Origin: Flavimaricola sp.
Lineage (GTDB): Bacteria; Pseudomonadota; Alphaproteobacteria; Rhodobacterales; Rhodobacteraceae
DNA: 45,154 nt
NCBI GenBank assembly: GCA_020629175.1
Contig: JAHDDU010000019.1
Coordinates: 1-45,154 of the forward strand
Reading direction: 5' to 3'
Shown here: positions 42,359 through 45,154 of the stretch, piece by piece
Position numbering within the stretch: the first letter of the stretch is position 1
Layout of the letters: every line of letters starts with the position of its first letter
Position numbers and translations under genes: made by a program
The notes under the pieces: generated by a model
Told to the model about the DNA's origin: nothing
Database searches by the model: none
Seen by the model: only the letters and a program-made list of their open reading frames with translations

Positions 42359-43417
42359 TCAGCGCGACATCAAAGCTAGCGTGTCACGGGCGATCTGCTT
42401 TTCTTCTTCGGCTTTGACGATGTGGACGGGGACATCGCCGAGGAAGGCCAGATGCTCGAGAATACGGGCGCGCACGGGGGCTGCATTCTCACCAATACCG
42501 CCGGTGAAAGCGATGGCATCCACCCCGCCCATCGCCACGATGGCTGAACCAGAATGGCGGGCCGCCCAGTAGCAGAAATGCTCCACGGCGAACTTGGCCT
42601 CATCATCTGTCCGGTTCAACAAGCTGCGCATATCGCTTTCCCCTGCGAGGCCTTTGAGCCCACTGTCCTTGTTCAGAATGCGATCGGTTTCCGCCGCACC
42701 GTGCCGCGCGGCAAGTCGCAGAACGGCGGCCCCGTCAATGGTGCCGGAGCGGGTTCCCATGGTCAGCCCCTCGAGTGGGGAATAGCCCATGGAGGTGGCT
42801 TTGCTTTGCCCGTCCTCAATCGCGCATAAGCTTGCGCCGTTGCCGAGGTGAAGGGCCAAGAGGCGGCGCGGTAGAGCATCGCCAAAATGCGCGACCATGC
42901 CTGCGTAACTGAGGCCATGAAATCCATAGCGCCTAATGCCTTCCGCGCGGGCATCGGCGGGGATGGCGTAGGTGGTCGCAACGGCGGGGTTGCTGGCATG
43001 GAATGCGGTGCCAAAGCTCGCGTATTGGGGAAGGTCTGGAAACCGGGCCTTGAGTGCGGCGATCCCTGCGAGGTTGTTTGGGTTGTGCAGCGGGGCCAGT
43101 GGGATACAGGCGGTGATCTGGCCGATCACATCGTCGGTGAGTGCCGCTGGCGCCGTCAGTTTCTCGCCGCCGTGGACGATTCTGTGGCCCGCTGCTGTCA
43201 GGTCTGACAGGTCGATCCCCGCCTCTTCAATGGCGCGCAACATGCGGTCCAGCGCGTTGGCGTGATTTGTGGCCGAGACTTCATCCCGCCGATCGCCGCA
43301 GATCAATTGGCCACGGCCGCCGATCTCGGTGACGCGGCCTGACAGCACCTCTGTCAGTTCAGTGTCAAAGACCTTAACTTTGATCGAGGACGACCCAGCG
43401 TTGAGAATAAGGATCAT
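42359..43417 (-). CDS. ackA: Acetate kinase-like protein with a missing catalytic Asp
   Basis: A 352-residue acetokinase-family protein from the ATG at 43417 (MILILNAGSSSIKVKV), with GGGAG upstream. Acetate kinases convert acetyl phosphate and ADP to acetate and ATP. Conserved parts are NAGSSS, GHRIVHGG, PLAPLHNPNN, RRYGFHGLS, LHLGNGASL, MGTRSG and GGIGENA. The invariant FDTAFH reads FGTAFH: residue 136 is Gly (plus-strand GCC at 43010-43012). The Asp there is essential in the Methanosarcina enzyme. The protein is also short of the usual ~400 residues. It may be inactive or have a changed reaction. It lies downstream of pta across a double hairpin. Confidence 0.88.
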   Translation of the reverse strand: MILILNAGSSSIKVKVFDTELTEVLSGRVTEIGGRGQLICGDRRDEVSATNHANALDRMLRAIEEAGIDLSDLTAAGHRIVHGGEKLTAPAALTDDVIGQITACIPLAPLHNPNNLAGIAALKARFPDLPQYASFGTAFHASNPAVATTYAIPADARAEGIRRYGFHGLSYAGMVAHFGDALPRRLLALHLGNGASLCAIEDGQSKATSMGYSPLEGLTMGTRSGTIDGAAVLRLAARHGAAETDRILNKDSGLKGLAGESDMRSLLNRTDDEAKFAVEHFCYWAARHSGSAIVAMGGVDAIAFTGGIGENAAPVRARILEHLAFLGDVPVHIVKAEEEKQIARDTLALMSR

Positions 43418-43433
43418 GATGCGCTCCCGGTTG

Positions 43434-43456
43434 CTGATTTCTTTGTAAGAAATCAG
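43434..43456. promoter_or_regulatory. Perfect 10-bp hairpin in the pta-ackA gap (hairpin 2)
   Basis: CTGATTTCTT and AAGAAATCAG pair perfectly around TGT. It directly abuts a second hairpin at 43457-43481 and lies 16 bases before the ackA ATG on the minus strand. It could control or insulate ackA translation or halt RNA decay. No T-run follows. Confidence 0.6.
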
Positions 43457-43481
43457 GCCGAAGTCTTTCAAAGACTTCGGC
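43457..43481. promoter_or_regulatory. Perfect 12-bp palindrome in the pta-ackA gap (hairpin 1)
   Basis: GCCGAAGTCTTT and AAAGACTTCGGC are complementary around a single C. It starts 7 bases past the pta stop on the minus strand. Together with the adjacent 23-base hairpin it fills the intergenic gap. The T-rich bases needed for a terminator are absent, so an RNA stability or attenuation element is more likely. Confidence 0.6.
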
Positions 43482-43488
43482 TATGGTG

Positions 43489-44418
43489 TCAGGCGTTGGC
43501 GACGATGGAGGCAAGGGCCACGCTGGCCATGCGCGCTGCCGCAGGATCAGCGCGGCTGGTCAGAAGGATTGGGACCTTGGCCCCCATCACGAGTCCTGCC
43601 GCACAGGCCCCGCCCACATAGACCAGCGATTTGAACAAAGCGTTGCCCGACACGATGTCGGGGACGACGATCGCATCGGCCTTGCCCGCTACCGGGTTGT
43701 CCGACAACCCCTTTGTGGCCACAGCGTCCGGAGACAGGATCAGATCCAGCGCCAGCGGGCCAAAGACATCGGCCCCAGCCAAGTTCTCTGCCGCCCACTT
43801 ACTCAGAGCATCGGCCTCGACCGAGCTTGGCACTGCGTCGATCACGCTTTCGGTGGCGGAGAGGAGGGCGATTTTGGGCTGTGCATTTCCCAAAGTGTGC
43901 AGCAAATCGCGGACACATTCCAAAGCCGATTGCCGGGTCTTTTCGTCAGGAGTTACGTTGACGGCAGCGTCCGAGATCAGCAAGGGCTGTTCGCTGTCTG
44001 GGTGGGTCAGGTGGAAGATGTGCACAAAACGCGCGCCGGTGCGCAACCCTGCCTCGCGGCTGACGGCAGCGCGCATGAAGGTGTCTGAATGCAACTGCCC
44101 CTTCATCAAAACATCAGCTTCACCCGCGCCGCAGAGGTTCGCGGCGGTTTGGCCGGCCTCTTGCTCGCCTTCTGTCTCGTGGAGGGGAAAGGCGCTGATG
44201 TCCCAATTCAGCTTTTCCGCTTCAGCCTCAATCTGATCGCGCTCGCCGATAAAGATGGGCTGCATGATGTTGGCCTCAAACGCCTCTTTCGCGGCCTGCA
44301 TTGGCAAGGCTGATCCTGCGCGGGCGATGGCCACGCGGGGGCTGGGTTCTTCCTGCGCGCGTTTCAGGAGGCCGGGGGGGCAGACAGCGTCGCGGGTGGT
44401 GAGGAATGGTGAGGTCAT
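43489..44418 (-). CDS. pta: Short phosphate acetyl/butyryltransferase (Pta-type)
   Basis: A 309-residue protein holding only the catalytic phosphotransacetylase domain, with no regulatory N-terminal region. Start ATG 44418 (MTSPFLTTRDAVCPPGLLKRA); the open frame upstream overlaps the next gene. Typical segments are ADVLMKGQLHSD, RTGARFVHIFHLTHPD, LISDAAVNVTPD and FGPLALDLILSPDA. It would convert acetyl phosphate (or another acyl phosphate) and CoA to acyl-CoA. Next to sulfite-disposal genes, a role in the Xsc sulfonate route is likely: Xsc releases sulfite and acetyl phosphate. Butyryl substrates remain possible. It follows the right-edge TauE/SafE gene by 13 bases. Confidence 0.85.
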   Translation of the reverse strand: MTSPFLTTRDAVCPPGLLKRAQEEPSPRVAIARAGSALPMQAAKEAFEANIMQPIFIGERDQIEAEAEKLNWDISAFPLHETEGEQEAGQTAANLCGAGEADVLMKGQLHSDTFMRAAVSREAGLRTGARFVHIFHLTHPDSEQPLLISDAAVNVTPDEKTRQSALECVRDLLHTLGNAQPKIALLSATESVIDAVPSSVEADALSKWAAENLAGADVFGPLALDLILSPDAVATKGLSDNPVAGKADAIVVPDIVSGNALFKSLVYVGGACAAGLVMGAKVPILLTSRADPAAARMASVALASIVANA

Positions 44419-44431
44419 GGTCAGAGCCCTT

Positions 44432-45154
44432 TCAAGACGCAAAGAACAATGCGCGCAGGAGACCCAGCGCGGCGAGGGTGAACAAAAGCATGATTGCCAA
44501 CCTGCGAAAACCTTCGGGGGATGCGCTTGCAAAGCGTCGCCCACCAAACCAGAGGCCAAGCCCCAGGATGGGGAGGGCGCAGACGGCGGCGTAGAGTGTC
44601 TGCCACGAGATCAGACCCGCGTAGTACATCATCGGCAGGGTGATAGCATCAAGCAGTGTGAGGTAGACGATCATCGTCGCGCGAAATGTGGCCGGGGCCA
44701 CCGGCTGGGCGGCAAGAAAGGCGACGACGGGGAGCCCGCCAACGCCTGCGCCGTTGCAGAGGCCGGAGATCGCGCCAACGCCTGAGTGACCAGCGGCCCC
44801 AATCCGTCCCTTGAAGGACCAACCAGCGAGTAGAATAAGGCTGAGGATCAGGATCAGGCCGGAAATCGCGAGCCGGGCCGATCCTTCTGTCGCGGTGGAG
44901 ATGACGAAGACGGCGATGGGCAGAGTGACCGCCGCCCCTAGAAGCAAGGCACCGACGCGACGCCAATCAACATGCCCGCGGATGCCTTTGGCTTGAAAGG
45001 CCGTCATCAGGATTTCGCAAAGATACACCACCGGGATCAGTGGCACGGGGTTGGTCAACAGGCTGGCATAGGCGATGAACAGCGCCGAAAAGCCAAAGCC
45101 GGAGTACCCCCGAATGTACGCCGCCCCCAGCAAACCAATGCTGAGGGCGGCGAT
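44432..45154 (-). CDS. TauE/SafE-family membrane exporter (second copy, 5' end outside the window)
   Basis: An open frame reaches the right edge (first residues seen IAALSIGLLGAAYIRGYSGFG), so its start lies beyond 45154; an internal TTG at 45133 is not a believable start. At least 240 residues with about eight hydrophobic helices and the family phrase YIRGYSGFGFSALFIAYASLL. It differs clearly from the first copy (LVRGFSGFALSAM), so it is a paralogue and not a recent duplicate. Position right before pta and in line with soe genes suggests export of sulfite or a related anion. Confidence 0.88.
   Translation of the reverse strand: MAALSIGLLGAAYIRGYSGFGFSALFIAYASLLTNPVPLIPVVYLCEILMTAFQAKGIRGHVDWRRVGALLLGAAVTLPIAVFVISTATEGSARLAISGLILILSLILLAGWSFKGRIGAAGHSGVGAISGLCNGAGVGGLPVVAFLAAQPVAPATFRATMIVYLTLLDAITLPMMYYAGLISWQTLYAAVCALPILGLGLWFGGRRFASASPEGFRRLAIMLLFTLAALGLLRALFFAS

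Noticed and set aside
1-45154. CRISPR arrays, phage genes, insertion sequences, rRNA
   Set aside because: No regularly spaced repeats, transposase or integrase motifs, phage structural genes or rRNA sequence were seen on either strand.

Overview
The window looks like a chromosomal segment of a marine Rhodobacterales (Roseobacter-type) alphaproteobacterium. The basis is the high-GC gene style, the dnaX-ybaB-recR block, a small-type SRP RNA with an alphaproteobacterial elongator tRNA-Met, a CycM-type membrane-anchored cytochrome c552, short-Q-loop CydAB, and molybdoenzyme, TauE/SafE and Pta genes typical of sulfonate users. No phage, insertion sequence, CRISPR array or rRNA was seen. Genes are dense, and many neighbours share ATGA or GTGA stop/start overlaps.

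Layout. 1-176: 3' end of fliP. 180-4090 (minus): rsgA, dnaX, ybaB, recR (recombination and replication housekeeping). 4252-4349 (minus): SRP RNA. 4389-9329: cpdB (-), nudC and an SRPBCC protein (+), pheA (-), cycM (+) followed by a clear terminator. 9518-15365 (+): yejA-yejB-yejE-yejF peptide/oligopeptide ABC importer, converging on a SPOR-tailed D,D-carboxypeptidase (dacF-like). 17136-19328 (+): clpS, an RsmC-like methyltransferase and an SDR-fold protein without the SDR catalytic residues. 19332-23141: heme/tetrapyrrole genes hemF, hemE, hemC with two small exported or anchored proteins of unknown role. 23111-25743 (-): a D-2-hydroxyacid-type FAD dehydrogenase coupled to an MFS protein. 25815-25891 (-): tRNA-Met. 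26012-27271 (+): glycerate 2-kinase. 27292-28081: an AT-rich tetR-type regulator with its own candidate promoter and operator. 28264-30682 (-): cydAB.

The last third is two back-to-back metabolic blocks, both on the minus strand. 36933 down to 30876 is a tightly coupled lactose/galactose block: SDR sugar dehydrogenase, dgoK, dgoA, SMP-30 lactonase, GH42 beta-galactosidase, galM. Together they describe oxidative (De Ley-Doudoroff) galactose catabolism to pyruvate and glyceraldehyde-3-phosphate, but the galactonate dehydratase is absent from the window. From the right edge (45154) down to 36995 is a block of TauE/SafE protein, short Pta, AckA, second TauE/SafE protein, a cytoplasmic molybdopterin oxidoreductase, a tiny membrane protein, a four-cluster ferredoxin subunit and an NrfD/DmsC-type anchor. 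I read this as sulfite disposal (SoeABC plus exporters) joined to acetyl-phosphate handling, the two products of sulfoacetaldehyde acetyltransferase (Xsc). Xsc itself is not in the window.

The most unusual observations are an acetate kinase whose conserved catalytic Asp (FDTAFH) is Gly; two SDR proteins with altered YxxxK catalytic motifs; a 45-47 residue membrane protein translationally coupled inside the soe operon; a tandem pair of strong hairpins between pta and ackA; and an AT-rich regulator gene bracketed by a 10-bp direct repeat. I did not recognise a wholly new defence or mobile system.
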